Shown: piece after piece, positions 1-8,664 of the stretch | Position numbering within the stretch: the first letter of the stretch is position 1 | Layout: each line of letters opens with the position of its first letter | The notes under the pieces: model-generated | What the model saw: the letters and a program-made list of their open reading frames with translations, nothing else | What the model was told of the DNA's origin: nothing | The model's database searches: none | Translations under genes and position numbers: made by a program | Assembly: GCA_040389005.1 (NCBI GenBank) | Contig: JAZKAS010000013.1 | Coordinates: 31,555 to 95,554 of the forward strand | Source: JAGOUN01 sp040389005 | GTDB lineage: Bacteria; Pseudomonadota; Gammaproteobacteria; JAGOUN01 | DNA length: 64,000 nucleotides | Direction: 5' to 3'

Positions 1-370
1 TATTTAAAAATTGACCAACAAATATTCCTAAAACCCCACCCAAAACCAGCTGAATACTATGCCCCAAAATATAATTATAAGCCATTTGATACTGAAAAGA
101 CGGTGGCGATGGAAGATGTATGCCGAAGGTAAGAATACAAGAAAATAACGTATCGCAAAACAATGCGATCCAAATTAGTTGACGAGCAATTTTATAACCA
201 TAAATTTCAGTAGTAACATCTCCAAAGATGTAAATAAGGGGAAAGACAATGATAGATCCAAAAAGTGTAAATGGACCAATGGAAACTATTTTATAGGCTA
301 GCGGTACCGTGGCCAATAAAGCGGTGATATAGAGTGAGGTTATAAGCAGCAAGTATTTATTTTTTTGCAT
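1..370 (-). CDS. yhhQ: Queuosine precursor transporter, YhhQ family (partial)
   Basis: This reading frame starts at an ATG on the minus strand (complement of 368-370) and runs off the left edge, giving about 123 N-terminal residues. The product begins MQKNKYLLLITSLYITALL and contains a hydrophobic segment followed by the motif GDVTTEIYGYKIARQLIW, which is typical of the YhhQ/VUT family that imports precursors of the tRNA base queuosine. At least four membrane-spanning stretches are visible in the fragment. It is the first gene of its transcript in this window. The family call is fairly firm, but the C-terminal half cannot be seen. Confidence 0.75.
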   Translation of the reverse strand, partial: MQKNKYLLLITSLYITALLATVPLAYKIVSIGPFTLFGSIIVFPLIYIFGDVTTEIYGYKIARQLIWIALFCDTLFSCILTFGIHLPSPPSFQYQMAYNYILGHSIQLVLGGVLGIFVGQFLN

Positions 371-390
371 TATATGATCCTTAGAATAAA

Positions 391-1128
391 TTAATTTTGA
401 ATCTTTTCATTTTTTATTTGTTCATTTGCTGTAGTATAACCAATAGCATAAGCATCTTCGCTATTTATTGATTTGATTAGTTCAGGGTTTTCAAACACTT
501 CTTTTACACTTTTCTCTATTTCTTGTCCGGTTTCGTTGTTTTTTAATTTTAAGTAAATTTTATTTGTTCCTGATTTTATCACTTGAGCAATAAGTTTTAG
601 CGTTGAGGCTTTTTCTTCTGGTTTGTAATGAATTAAAATCGCCTCTTTTTTTATTTGTTCATTCGCTGTTACGTAGCCTATTGTATAAGCATCTTCTGAA
701 TCTAGCGTTTTAATTAATTCTGGGCTTCTAAAGATCTCTGATGTGTCTTTTTCTATTTCTTCGCCAGTTTTATCATGCTTTAACTTAAATACTATTTTAT
801 TTGTACTTGATTTTAATGATTGCCCAATCATTTGACGCTTTGGCTCTTTTTTATTTTCACAAGCGAGATAAGTAAGTAAGCGAATATCTTTTTTTGAAAA
901 TGATTCTGTTAGTGTATCATCAGCTAAAATAATTTCAGGCAATTTTTTAAAAATTAGCCGTTTTCTTCTTAAATGAACTTCCGCTTCAAATTTACCTTGT
1001 TTATTTTTTTTATAATCAACAACAGTGAAAGGAGCTTCAGTTTGATCGCGACAATCGCGTCTAAATTCAGCATACATATTAAGAATCCAACTGATATAAG
1101 CGGATAATTTATTATGTTCAGTATTCAC
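391..1128 (-). CDS. Unknown protein with a tandem ~65-residue repeat
   Basis: I do not recognise this 245-residue protein. The last 135 residues are two copies of one module. Copy one begins near KRQMIGQSLKSSTNKIVFKL and copy two near TLKLIAQVIKSGTNKIYLKL. Both carry TGxEIEK, a 'PELIK' turn, a 'SEDAY(T/A)IGY' stretch and the ending TANEQIK. The N-terminal 100 residues are mostly polar and lysine-rich. No signal peptide or membrane segment is seen. It lies downstream of, and in the same direction as, the S24-type repressor, 57 bases away. The duplicated module suggests a repeat-built binding protein, but no function can be assigned. Confidence 0.6.
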   Translation of the reverse strand: MNTEHNKLSAYISWILNMYAEFRRDCRDQTEAPFTVVDYKKNKQGKFEAEVHLRRKRLIFKKLPEIILADDTLTESFSKKDIRLLTYLACENKKEPKRQMIGQSLKSSTNKIVFKLKHDKTGEEIEKDTSEIFRSPELIKTLDSEDAYTIGYVTANEQIKKEAILIHYKPEEKASTLKLIAQVIKSGTNKIYLKLKNNETGQEIEKSVKEVFENPELIKSINSEDAYAIGYTTANEQIKNEKIQN

Positions 1129-1185
1129 TTTTTATTCCTGCCTATATTTGGTCTGAATAGTAACATAATGGTAATAAATAATGCA

Positions 1186-1827
1186 TTATTTTTTAATTCT
1201 TGCTTCTACAAAAATACCAACAATCACGTCTTCATTTGGATGGAGTTGTTCTATGCCAATTGGCAGCAAATCTTCATGAAGAGGTCTAATAAATTGATTG
1301 GCTCCGTTGAAAATAATCATGCGAAAATAAGCTTTATCATGTTTTTTGATATATACAACAACCATGTCGCGATCGGATGGTTTTTTTATGGTATTTACGA
1401 TAACTTCAGTTTTTTCTGGAAACTGAGGATACATGGATTGATCAGTTAATTGCACTACAAATGACTTATCATCAATATCTGCGGTAGTAAATGTTGTCCC
1501 CATTCCATTTTGAATAGTAAGCTTTCCTGATTTTGCAAAATTAATCACGTCATCCCAAGAATAAACAGGTATTTCTTTCCATCCTTTTAGTGTTTCACTC
1601 AAGGGTTTTTCTTCAGAAATTTCTTGAATAGGCTTATGACCAAAAAGTTGAGCTTCAGAAATTTTAAAAAAGCCCAGGAGAGCGTTAATGGTATCTTGTC
1701 GTGGGTGTGAGCTTGTGCCTGATACCAAGTGGTGTAAGGTGGTTTGAGGTATTCCAGACAATCTCGCAACTTCAGCAGTTTTCAAGTTACGCTTAAACAT
1801 TAAATTTTTTAGAACTTGATCAATCAT
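1186..1827 (-). CDS. XRE-family repressor with S24 (LexA/CI-like) C-terminal domain
   Basis: The 213-residue product has an N-terminal helix-turn-helix (residues about 5-58; TAEVARLSGIPQTTLHHLVS is the recognition region) and a C-terminal LexA/CI-like peptidase fold (about 85-210). The nucleophile motif is seen as DQSMYPQF, with Ser after Asp-Gln. The place where active family members carry the general-base lysine (usually in a K-R-L context) reads AYFRMI, so that lysine seems to be replaced by Phe. The protein may therefore bind DNA without self-cleavage, as inference. An inverted repeat in its upstream region (1932-1956) is a plausible operator. It is typical of a prophage- or island-type regulator. 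Confidence 0.75.
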   Translation of the reverse strand: MIDQVLKNLMFKRNLKTAEVARLSGIPQTTLHHLVSGTSSHPRQDTINALLGFFKISEAQLFGHKPIQEISEEKPLSETLKGWKEIPVYSWDDVINFAKSGKLTIQNGMGTTFTTADIDDKSFVVQLTDQSMYPQFPEKTEVIVNTIKKPSDRDMVVVYIKKHDKAYFRMIIFNGANQFIRPLHEDLLPIGIEQLHPNEDVIVGIFVEARIKK

Positions 1828-1931
1828 TAGTTATTTCTTGTTTTGAAGCCAGTGATTGTTTTTAAGCTGAATTTTAGCATAAAAAAAGCATACTACAAAT
1901 TAAAAATTCATTTTAAGGATAAAAATTTCAA

Positions 1932-1956
1932 ATAGAGACTCTAGAATGTTCTCTAT
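1932..1956. promoter_or_regulatory. Candidate operator upstream of the S24-type repressor
   Basis: A 7-base inverted repeat (ATAGAGA at 1932-1938 and TCTCTAT at 1950-1956, 11-base spacer) lies about 105 bases upstream of the repressor start in a very AT-rich stretch. Self-regulation by the adjacent HTH protein is inference from position only. Confidence 0.35.
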
Positions 1957-2073
1957 AGGTCAAACCAAGGGATATTTTTAAATTTTCGCTATCTATGTAT
2001 AAGTTAAAAATCTACAAAAAATGTAACTAATTATTAGTTCAAAATTTTTTTATCGGAGATTTAAACAGAAAAA

Positions 2074-2262
2074 TTGGCCAGCAAAATAAAAACACTGGAT
2101 TGGCCAATGGCACGACAAGATGTGATTCGCTTTATTCACCCCGAGCATCAAGCGACGTTGAAGCTGTGGGATGTGGATTTTTTTATGAGCGAGATTGAGA
2201 AAATGCAACGGTATTTGCCAGAAACGGGCGATTGCTGTTTATTTGCAAAAAATTGCATTTAA
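2074..2262 (+). CDS. Small hypothetical ORF or gene remnant
   Basis: This is a 62-residue frame with a TTG start at 2074 or an ATG at 2107. The sequence is protein-like (DVIRFIHPEHQATLKLWDVD) but matches nothing I recognise. A GGAG lies at about 2055, which is far from either start. It converges on the FtsN-like gene with only 6 bases between the two stops. It could be a small gene or the surviving piece of a degraded one. Confidence 0.3.
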   Translation: MASKIKTLDWPMARQDVIRFIHPEHQATLKLWDVDFFMSEIEKMQRYLPETGDCCLFAKNCI

Positions 2263-2268
2263 ACAGCA

Positions 2269-2973
2269 TCAACCCACTGCCGTATCCGGCGTTGCATCAA
2301 CCACCGGCACGTCGCTTGGTGCGCTTGCTGCCGCCGCAACCGCTTCTGTTTCAGCTTGGTCAGGTGTGGCATTCGCAATCGGAGGATCAACATGGAAAAT
2401 ATAACTGCTGATATTCATCTTCTTTAACTCTTGTTGACGCGCCACCGCATTTTCTTTAGTAGTGAAGGGCCCGAGCACAATCACAAACAAATCATGATCG
2501 GTTTTGGTTGATTTGCGCTGCGTGATAGCAACATCAAGCCCCATGAGTTGTAATTTATCCAAATAAGCACTCGCATCTCGCATATTGTAATAGAGCATGA
2601 GTTGCAACCAATAACCGGGTTGTTCGTCTGGCGGTGCAGTACTCGATGCTGGATCAGGCACGTTAATTTTCGGCAATAACGTATAAAATTCGTAATCAAC
2701 TGGCTCTTCTTTGGCTTCAACGACAGGCGCTTTATTCACAGCTTTTTTAGGAGATGTGGCTTTTGCATCGACAACAGGTGGTAAAAGTGATGTCGGTATT
2801 TTAGGTTGATGATAATAAAAGTACCCAGCAACGCCGGAAGCGATTACTAATAAAATAACAATAATTACAAATATGCCGCGTATACTCGAGCCAGAAGCTC
2901 CTTTTTTACGCTTTTTTGAAGCACCTTTTTGACTATGGTTTTGGTTGTATCGTTTTGCGTAGTCTCTTGGCAT
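2269..2973 (-). CDS. FtsN-like SPOR-domain cell-division protein
   Basis: The 234-residue product has a short basic cytoplasmic N-terminus (lysine-rich to residue 30), one membrane segment (about 33-53, IFVIIVILLVIASGVAGYFYY), a proline/alanine-rich periplasmic linker and a SPOR domain (about 117-195, GYWLQLMLYYNMRDASAYL onward). The juxtamembrane motif YEFYTLLP is typical of FtsN-like proteins. SPOR domains bind denuded peptidoglycan at the septum, so a role in division is likely. Its ATG overlaps the argS stop by one base (TAATG), so the two are translationally coupled, an arrangement common for argS and ftsN-like genes. The alanine-rich C-terminal tail (about 205-234) is low-complexity. 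Confidence 0.85.
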   Translation of the reverse strand: MPRDYAKRYNQNHSQKGASKKRKKGASGSSIRGIFVIIVILLVIASGVAGYFYYHQPKIPTSLLPPVVDAKATSPKKAVNKAPVVEAKEEPVDYEFYTLLPKINVPDPASSTAPPDEQPGYWLQLMLYYNMRDASAYLDKLQLMGLDVAITQRKSTKTDHDLFVIVLGPFTTKENAVARQQELKKMNISSYIFHVDPPIANATPDQAETEAVAAAASAPSDVPVVDATPDTAVG

Positions 2974-4706
2974 TACATTTTTTCCGGTGCTGAAACACCC
3001 AACAGGGCCAAACCGTTGCGTAAGGCATGTTGAGTGGCTAATACTAAATTTAATCTAGCATTACATAAGTTGAGGTTTTCTACAATAAAAGCGTGCGCAT
3101 TGTAGTAGCTATGAAAGCTAGCCGCGAGCGCACGCAAATAAGCTGCGAGGCTATGAGGTTCATGTGACTGCGCTGCTGACACAATAATATCAGAATAACG
3201 ATTAAGTTGATCAACCAAATCTGTTTCATGTTGCGTCGTCAATAAAGCAAGATGCTTTTCACCTAGCGCAATATCGTGTTGCAATGCTTTTTCATCTAAT
3301 TGACGAAACACGCTACAAATACGCGCATGGGCATATTGAATATAATACACGGGATTTTCGTTTGACTGTGATTTTGCGAGTTCTAAATCAAAATCCATGT
3401 GTTGTTCATTTTTACGCATGACATAAAAAAAGCGCGCCGCATCGTTGCCGACTTCTTCACGCAATTCACGCAAGGTGACAAACGAGCCACTACGCGTTGA
3501 CATTTGTACACGTTCATCACCGCGATACAAAATTGCGAATTGCACTAATAATGCTTTGAAATCTTTATCACCGTGACCCAGTGCTTTTAATACGCCTTGA
3601 ATACGGGGTACGTAACCGTGGTGATCGGCACCTAATATGTCAATTACTCGATCGTAACCGCGACGATATTTATTGACGTGATAGGCAATATCATTAGCAA
3701 AATAGGTACGATCGCCATTTTCTTTAATCAGTACGCGATCTTTTTCATCACCAAAATCGGTCGCGCGAAACCACGTTGCGCCATCAGCCTCATAAATGCT
3801 GGATGCTGATTTTAAAGCTTCGAGTGCAATTTCAAATGCACCGCCATCGACAAGACTTTGTTCAGAAAACCATTCTTCATAAACAACGCCGAATTCAGCT
3901 AAATCATCACGAATATCAGCAAGAATATCATCTTTGGCGACATTAAAAATTTGCTGATATTTTTCTTTGCCTAATAATTTTTTAGCGTTATTGATCAAAC
4001 CGTCGATGTGCGCGTCTTTATCGCCGTTTTCTTGGCCTTCATCCGCAGGAACGTTTTCAAACACTTTTGTTGCAGAAATTAAAAGTGTTTTGCCATATTT
4101 TTCTAACGCTTGTTTGGCAAGATCAATCACATAGTCGCCTTTATAGGCATTAGAAGGAAATATAAATTTTTCACCACATAATTCCAAATAACGCAACCAT
4201 GTGCTCGTGCCGAGAATATGCATTTGTCGACCAGCGTCATTAACATAATATTCACGATGAACGTCATAACCCACTTCTTTTAAAAGCGAGGCAACCGCTG
4301 CACCAAAGGCAGCACCTCGACCATGTCCCACATGCAATGGGCCGGTAGGATTCGCCGAAACATATTCGATATGAACCCGTTTGCCCGCGCCGATATTACT
4401 TCGACCAAAGTTTTCCTTTTGCGTAATCGCTTGCATGATGACGGCGGTTTGTTGATTGGGATCAATATAAAAATTAATAAACCCTGGTCCCGCAATTTCC
4501 ATCTTCAAAATGGATGAGTGCGTTATCTTGTTGACGATTTGTTGCGCCAATTCACGCGGCGGCATGTTCATGGATTTTGCCAACACCATCGCAATATTGC
4601 TTGAAAAATCACCAAACTTTTTGTCTTTGGTGTGATCGATTTGAATTTGTTCAAGCGAAGCCGATGGAACGGCTTGTTGAAGCAATGTTTGTAATAAAAA
4701 TTTCAT
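2973..4706 (-). CDS. argS: Arginyl-tRNA synthetase
   Basis: This 577-residue class I aminoacyl-tRNA synthetase charges tRNA-Arg in the cytoplasm. The HIGH signature appears as HVGHGRG within ANPTGPLHVGHGRG (about residues 122-135), and the KMSKS-like loop as VQMSTRSG (about 402-409), the usual degenerate form in ArgRS. The N-terminal Add1 domain (FGDFSSNIAMVLAKS) and the C-terminal anticodon-binding helices (DALRAL-like helical stretch near the end) are both present, and the length matches bacterial ArgRS. The ATG start at 4706 follows a normal family N-terminus. It is upstream of and coupled to the FtsN-like gene. Confidence 0.97.
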   Translation of the reverse strand: MKFLLQTLLQQAVPSASLEQIQIDHTKDKKFGDFSSNIAMVLAKSMNMPPRELAQQIVNKITHSSILKMEIAGPGFINFYIDPNQQTAVIMQAITQKENFGRSNIGAGKRVHIEYVSANPTGPLHVGHGRGAAFGAAVASLLKEVGYDVHREYYVNDAGRQMHILGTSTWLRYLELCGEKFIFPSNAYKGDYVIDLAKQALEKYGKTLLISATKVFENVPADEGQENGDKDAHIDGLINNAKKLLGKEKYQQIFNVAKDDILADIRDDLAEFGVVYEEWFSEQSLVDGGAFEIALEALKSASSIYEADGATWFRATDFGDEKDRVLIKENGDRTYFANDIAYHVNKYRRGYDRVIDILGADHHGYVPRIQGVLKALGHGDKDFKALLVQFAILYRGDERVQMSTRSGSFVTLRELREEVGNDAARFFYVMRKNEQHMDFDLELAKSQSNENPVYYIQYAHARICSVFRQLDEKALQHDIALGEKHLALLTTQHETDLVDQLNRYSDIIVSAAQSHEPHSLAAYLRALAASFHSYYNAHAFIVENLNLCNARLNLVLATQHALRNGLALLGVSAPEKM

Positions 4707-4820
4707 GCGGATTCGTTATTTTCTCGGATATTAAGTGCATTATCCTAGAACAAGTGCTTGAAAGCTACTATCTTGTAAGAAGCTGCGTAAAAATTACGGT
4801 AAAAACAATTTTAAGCTCTC

Positions 4821-5219
4821 TTAAATCAATAAGAAAAACCCTCCCGCAAGTGCGACATTCGTGACAAAAATAACTGTTTTTATATGCTTTTCTTCAGGAG
4901 TGGCACGCCAAAAATCTTGAAAAAGACAAGAGGCGCCGATAAAAAATAAACCGAGTAAAAAAGCAAAAAATGGTGTGTAAATGTGAAAAAGTATGCTAAG
5001 TGCGCCGCAAAGTTTTAAGGCAACCGCAGCGGTAAATGCCCAAGAAGGTTTGGGTATCTTTTTTTTCGCTAAGAGTGTAAGAAGGTAAGGGCGATCTCCA
5101 ATATCCAATTTGACTAACCACAACAGCATGATTCCAAGAAGTATTCGGCCAGCAATTTCCATGTTCTTTATCCAACGTTTAAAAATCATATTGTTCCATA
5201 ATAATTTCGTATAATTCAA
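4821..5219 (-). CDS. DoxX-like small integral membrane protein
   Basis: The product has four hydrophobic segments in about 113-132 residues. The family-like start MEIAGRILLGIMLLW suggests that the ATG complementing 5160-5162 may be the true start; the longer frame begins at 5219. Typical DoxX features are the N-terminal 'RILLG' helix and the second helix followed by 'LKLCGAL'. DoxX proteins are inner-membrane proteins of poorly defined function, linked in some bacteria to redox or thiol stress. It stands alone between argS and the toxin-antitoxin block. Confidence 0.6.
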   Translation of the reverse strand: MNYTKLLWNNMIFKRWIKNMEIAGRILLGIMLLWLVKLDIGDRPYLLTLLAKKKIPKPSWAFTAAVALKLCGALSILFHIYTPFFAFLLGLFFIGASCLFQDFWRATPEEKHIKTVIFVTNVALAGGFFLLI

Positions 5220-5248
5220 TTAATTTTTAGGATACTTGCTTGCTATAA

Positions 5249-5276
5249 ATATATAGCTTATACTATACCTATATAT
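5249..5276. promoter_or_regulatory. Operator-like palindrome upstream of the RelBE-type module
   Basis: A perfect 8-base inverted repeat (ATATATAG at 5249-5256 and CTATATAT at 5269-5276, 12-base spacer) lies directly before the AGGAG ribosome-binding site (5278-5282). Antitoxins with ribbon-helix-helix domains usually bind such palindromes to repress their own operon. Confidence 0.55.
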
Positions 5277-5288
5277 CAGGAGATGATT

Positions 5289-5501
5289 ATGTTAGCGATA
5301 CGATTGCCCAACGAGATTGAAAAACGACTTGATGTCCTAGCACAAAAAACCGGGCGGACAAAAACCTACTATGTGCGTGAAGCAATTCTTGAGCAGCTGG
5401 ATGATCTTGAAGATATATATCTTGCCTTAGACAGATTGGAAAAACCTGCAAAGCGTTGGTCTTTAGAAGAAATGGAGAAAGAACTTGATTTGGAAGGTTG
5501 A
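5289..5501 (+). CDS. RelB/CopG-type ribbon-helix-helix antitoxin
   Basis: This is a 70-72-residue antitoxin. The ATG at 5289 sits 6 bases after AGGAG and gives the typical start MLAIRLPNEIEKRLDVLA; an ATG at 5283 is too close to the Shine-Dalgarno sequence. Residues 1-45 form the ribbon-helix-helix (β-strand LAIRLP, then two helices with TGRTKTYYVREAI). The acidic tail EEMEKELDLEG would wrap the toxin. It overlaps the toxin gene by 17 bases, the usual coupling. It binds both its operator and the toxin. Confidence 0.85.
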   Translation: MLAIRLPNEIEKRLDVLAQKTGRTKTYYVREAILEQLDDLEDIYLALDRLEKPAKRWSLEEMEKELDLEG

Positions 5502-5751
5502 TTTCGATGATCGAGCGAAAAAAGAGTTTAAAAAGCTAGATAAAAAACTTCAAAAAGATATTCTAAATTATTTGCGTGAACGCGTTGCGAGTAATACGGA
5601 TCCGCGACGTTTTGGCAAACCACTTTCTTATGACAAACATGGTTTGTGGCGTTATCGTGTGCAAGATATTCGCATCATCTGTCGTATTGAAGATGATGAG
5701 CTATTTATTTTAGTCGTGCGAGTTGGTCATCGAAAAGCGATTTATCATTAA
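5485..5751 (+). CDS. RelE/ParE-superfamily toxin
   Basis: The 88-residue product most likely starts at TTG (5485), inside the antitoxin gene, since MIWKVDFDDRAKKEFKKLDK is the normal RelE N-terminus. The family fold is visible: helix pair of Lys-rich residues, GLWRYRVQDIRIICRI (the RelE strand with Arg residues implicated in mRNA cleavage) and the final strand ELFILVVRVGHRKAIYH with His and Tyr near the C-terminus. RelE toxins cut mRNA on the ribosome. It appears intact. It is followed within 3 bases by the recombinase gene. Confidence 0.88.
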   Translation: MIWKVDFDDRAKKEFKKLDKKLQKDILNYLRERVASNTDPRRFGKPLSYDKHGLWRYRVQDIRIICRIEDDELFILVVRVGHRKAIYH

Positions 5752-5753
5752 TC

Positions 5754-6989
5754 ATGACCATGAATAAATTTCTTCTTAATCCCTTGTTCGATGGTCTGCA
5801 AGAAATGCTAGCCGAAGAGGATTATTGTCCGTCATTAACGAGTGAAGAAAAAACGATTCACAAGCACGCGAAACAGTTTTTGTTAAGTTATCGCGGCAGT
5901 CTCGATACGTTCAATTCTTATCGTCGTGAAATTGAACGTTATTTACAATGGTGCCAACTTATCGCAAAGAAATCCATATTGGATATTCGTCGAGAAGATT
6001 TCGAAAATTTTTTAAGCTTTTGCCAAGATCCACCCGAGTCTTGGATTGCTACCCGTGTTGAAAAACGTTTTATGATGAGCGGCGGTGAACGCATTCCGAA
6101 TCCTGAATGGAAACCCTTTGTCGTTAAAATCACCAAGGCCGCAACAAAAAATGGCGGCAGTCCTAAAAAAGAAAATTATGAGCTTTCAGAAAAAGCGTTT
6201 AAATCTTTATTCGCGATTATTAGTAGTTTTTATAATTTTCTCATTCAAGAAGAAGCGACAAATGTGAATCCTGTTTTACTCATTCGACAAAAAAGTCGTT
6301 ATATTCGCAAACACCAAACGGCACCAACCATTCGACGATTGTCAGAATTACAATGGGGCTATGTGATTGAAACTGCGGAAATCATGGCGAATGAAAATCC
6401 GCAACACAAACGCACTTTGTTTATGATGAATTTATTATATGGCATGTATTTGCGAATTTCAGAACTTGCCGCAACGCCGCGCTGGACCCCGACGATGGGG
6501 GATTTTCATCGAGATTCTGAAGGGCGTTGGTGGTTTTTGACCGTCGGTAAAGGTAATAAAGAACGAAAAATTACCGTGAGCCCGGTAATGTTAGAAGCGC
6601 TGAAACAATATCGAATGTCATTGGGGCTTTCTTCGTTGCCATCGCCACAAGAAAAAACGCCGCTTATTTCAAAACATAATGATGGAAAATCCATTAGCAG
6701 TACGCGTTATATTCGTGAAATTGTGCAAACCTGTTTTGATCGTGCCGGTGAACGTTTACGCGCCGATAATCAAATCGAAGAGGCCGAACAACTCATGGCC
6801 GCAACCGTGCATTGGTTACGCCATACCGGTATTTCGGAAGATGTGAAAATTCGCCCGCGTGAACATGTGCGTGATGATGCCGGCCATAGCTCGGGTAGTA
6901 TTACCGATAAATATATTGATGTGGAATTACACAAACGCCATGAATCCGGTAAACAGAAGCGGATTAGACCAGAATTTCTCGAAACATAA
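5754..6989 (+). CDS. Tyrosine site-specific recombinase (phage-integrase family)
   Basis: The 411-residue product has a SAM-like N-terminal core-binding domain (about 30-170) and a catalytic domain (about 200-400). All active-site residues can be found: Arg in YGMYLRISELA, Lys in GKGNKERKITV, His-x-x-Arg in VHWLRHTGISED, a further His in AGHSSGSITDKY, and the Tyr nucleophile in DKYIDVE. It therefore looks catalytically intact. It is longer than XerC/D and probably specific for a mobile segment. It is packed directly after the toxin gene and before the AlbA_2 gene, so the three may form one accessory operon. No flanking att repeats were identified. Confidence 0.85.
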   Translation: MTMNKFLLNPLFDGLQEMLAEEDYCPSLTSEEKTIHKHAKQFLLSYRGSLDTFNSYRREIERYLQWCQLIAKKSILDIRREDFENFLSFCQDPPESWIATRVEKRFMMSGGERIPNPEWKPFVVKITKAATKNGGSPKKENYELSEKAFKSLFAIISSFYNFLIQEEATNVNPVLLIRQKSRYIRKHQTAPTIRRLSELQWGYVIETAEIMANENPQHKRTLFMMNLLYGMYLRISELAATPRWTPTMGDFHRDSEGRWWFLTVGKGNKERKITVSPVMLEALKQYRMSLGLSSLPSPQEKTPLISKHNDGKSISSTRYIREIVQTCFDRAGERLRADNQIEEAEQLMAATVHWLRHTGISEDVKIRPREHVRDDAGHSSGSITDKYIDVELHKRHESGKQKRIRPEFLET

Positions 6990-7000
6990 GAGATGCGAAT

Positions 7001-8455
7001 ATGACACAACAACGAGATATTGACCTAGTTAATGATTTATTAAGTAATAGTGCAGAGCTTTCTTGGTTGGAATTCAAACAAGATAATGCCAATGAGCAAA
7101 TGATTGGAAAACTTTGCTCAGCACTTTCCAATGGAGCGCGATTAGCAAATAGAGATTTTGGCTACCTTATTTGGGGCGTAGTAGATGGAACACGTGAAAT
7201 CGAAGGTACACAGTTTAATCCTGACACTGCAAAAATAAGTAATCAAGGATTACAAATTTGGTTAGCACAGCAACTAAAACCCAGTATTTCTTTTTGTTTC
7301 AAAGTGATTGCTCATCCTTGCGGGCGAGTAGTTTTATTAGAGATTCCTGCTGCCGTTACGGCTCCAGTTGCTTTTAATGATATCTCCTATATTCGAATTG
7401 GTAGTGCAACTCCCAAGTTACTTGATTACCCGGAACGTTACAAAAGTCTTATTGAGGCGTTACGTCCTTATAGCTGGGAACATGGTATTGCGAAACAATA
7501 TATTTCTGAGGATGAAGTATTAGATCTACTGGATTACACTTCTTATTTTCGTTTAAATAAGCAGCCGTTGCCTGATAATCGTTCGGGTATTTTTGAAAAA
7601 TTAGAAGCGGATCGATTAATTACCCGAGATGTGGGCGGCAAATGGAATATTACAAATCTTGGTGCAATTTTGTTTGCAACAGACCTTAATAGATTTGATC
7701 ATTCGCTTGCTCGTAAAGGAGTGCGATTAATTGTCTATAGTGGAAAAAATAAAGCCTCACAAGTAACCCATAGGCTGGACGGTCGCAAAGGGTATGCGAA
7801 TGGATTCGAGGGCATGATTGAGTACATCAATAACTTATTGCCAGTTAATGAGCATATTGGTGATGCATTCAGAGAGGAAAGGGCGCTTTTTCCGAAATTG
7901 GCAATTCGTGAATTAGTTGCTAATGCATTGATTCATCAAGATATGACCATTACTGGCGCAGGTCCGCAAATTGAATTATTTAGTGATAGAATGGAAATTG
8001 TGAATCCAGGAAAATCTTTGTTGGATCCAGTGCGCATGATTGATTTACCGCCGCGTTCACGTAACGCAATGCTTGCATCATTAATGCGACGCATGGGTTT
8101 ATGTGAAGAGCAAGGTAGTGGATTAGACAAAGTAATTGCGGAAGTTGAACTATATCAACTGCCCCCTCCATTATTTCACGAGAGTGATAATTCTATGCAA
8201 GTGATTCTTTATGCCCCAAGAAGTTTTGCGCAAATGACGGCCGATGAGCGTATTCGAGCTTGTTATCAACATGCAGTATTAAGATTTTTGGCTGGCGATA
8301 AAATGAAAAATTTAAGTTTATGTGAGCGTCTTGGTATAGATAAAAAAAATGCTGCCCAAGCAACAACGGTCATAAATAGTACGCAAAAAATAGGCTGGAT
8401 TAAGGCTGCAGAAGCTGGTCGACCTAGGACAGGATATGTGCCTAGTTGGGCTTAA
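7001..8455 (+). CDS. AlbA_2 (Schlafen-like) ATP-binding regulator or helicase-like protein
   Basis: The 484-residue product starts with an AlbA_2/Schlafen-type nucleic-acid-binding domain (about 8-135; seen in LSWLEFKQDNAN and the following IWGVVDG strand). Next is a linker and a GHKL-type ATPase segment, HATPase_c_4 (about 290-400; LAIRELVANALIHQD supplies the N-box Glu/Asn, and GSGLDKVIAEVE a later box), and then a short winged-helix-like C-terminus. The family is often found in accessory or defence-linked loci and annotated as transcriptional regulators. It follows the recombinase by 11 bases. The exact substrate is unknown. Confidence 0.75.
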   Translation: MTQQRDIDLVNDLLSNSAELSWLEFKQDNANEQMIGKLCSALSNGARLANRDFGYLIWGVVDGTREIEGTQFNPDTAKISNQGLQIWLAQQLKPSISFCFKVIAHPCGRVVLLEIPAAVTAPVAFNDISYIRIGSATPKLLDYPERYKSLIEALRPYSWEHGIAKQYISEDEVLDLLDYTSYFRLNKQPLPDNRSGIFEKLEADRLITRDVGGKWNITNLGAILFATDLNRFDHSLARKGVRLIVYSGKNKASQVTHRLDGRKGYANGFEGMIEYINNLLPVNEHIGDAFREERALFPKLAIRELVANALIHQDMTITGAGPQIELFSDRMEIVNPGKSLLDPVRMIDLPPRSRNAMLASLMRRMGLCEEQGSGLDKVIAEVELYQLPPPLFHESDNSMQVILYAPRSFAQMTADERIRACYQHAVLRFLAGDKMKNLSLCERLGIDKKNAAQATTVINSTQKIGWIKAAEAGRPRTGYVPSWA

Positions 8456-8610
8456 TTTTCTTGATTGGCTCTTGATTTTAATTAACTTTTAAGTCAATTA
8501 TAACATAAAAATACTTTTAAAATCAAAGAGTTATAATTTTTTATTTTCTTGATCGGTTCTTGATTATTCAATTGGATTAACAAAAGTTGATTCGGTTTTT
8601 TAAATCAATT

Positions 8611-8651
8611 GCTATAGAGCAGGTTACGTTAATCGTAACTTGCTCTATAGC
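8611..8651. repeat. Long hairpin between convergent genes
   Basis: Arms of 18 bases (8611-8628 and 8634-8651) pair with a single G-T mismatch around a 5-base loop. It lies just beyond the fba stop codon. There is no T-run on either side, so it is not a standard intrinsic terminator. It may still stop transcription from both sides or protect the mRNA 3' end. Confidence 0.6.
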
Positions 8652-8664
8652 TGATGAGCAGATT

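Noticed and set aside
1114..1449. Plus-strand frame opposite the S24-type repressor
   Set aside because: It is a shadow of the minus-strand gene, with unusual Phe/Asn content caused by AT-rich antisense codons.
8611..8651. Standard intrinsic terminator of fba
   Set aside because: The stem is strong but no T-run follows on either strand, so I list it only as a hairpin.
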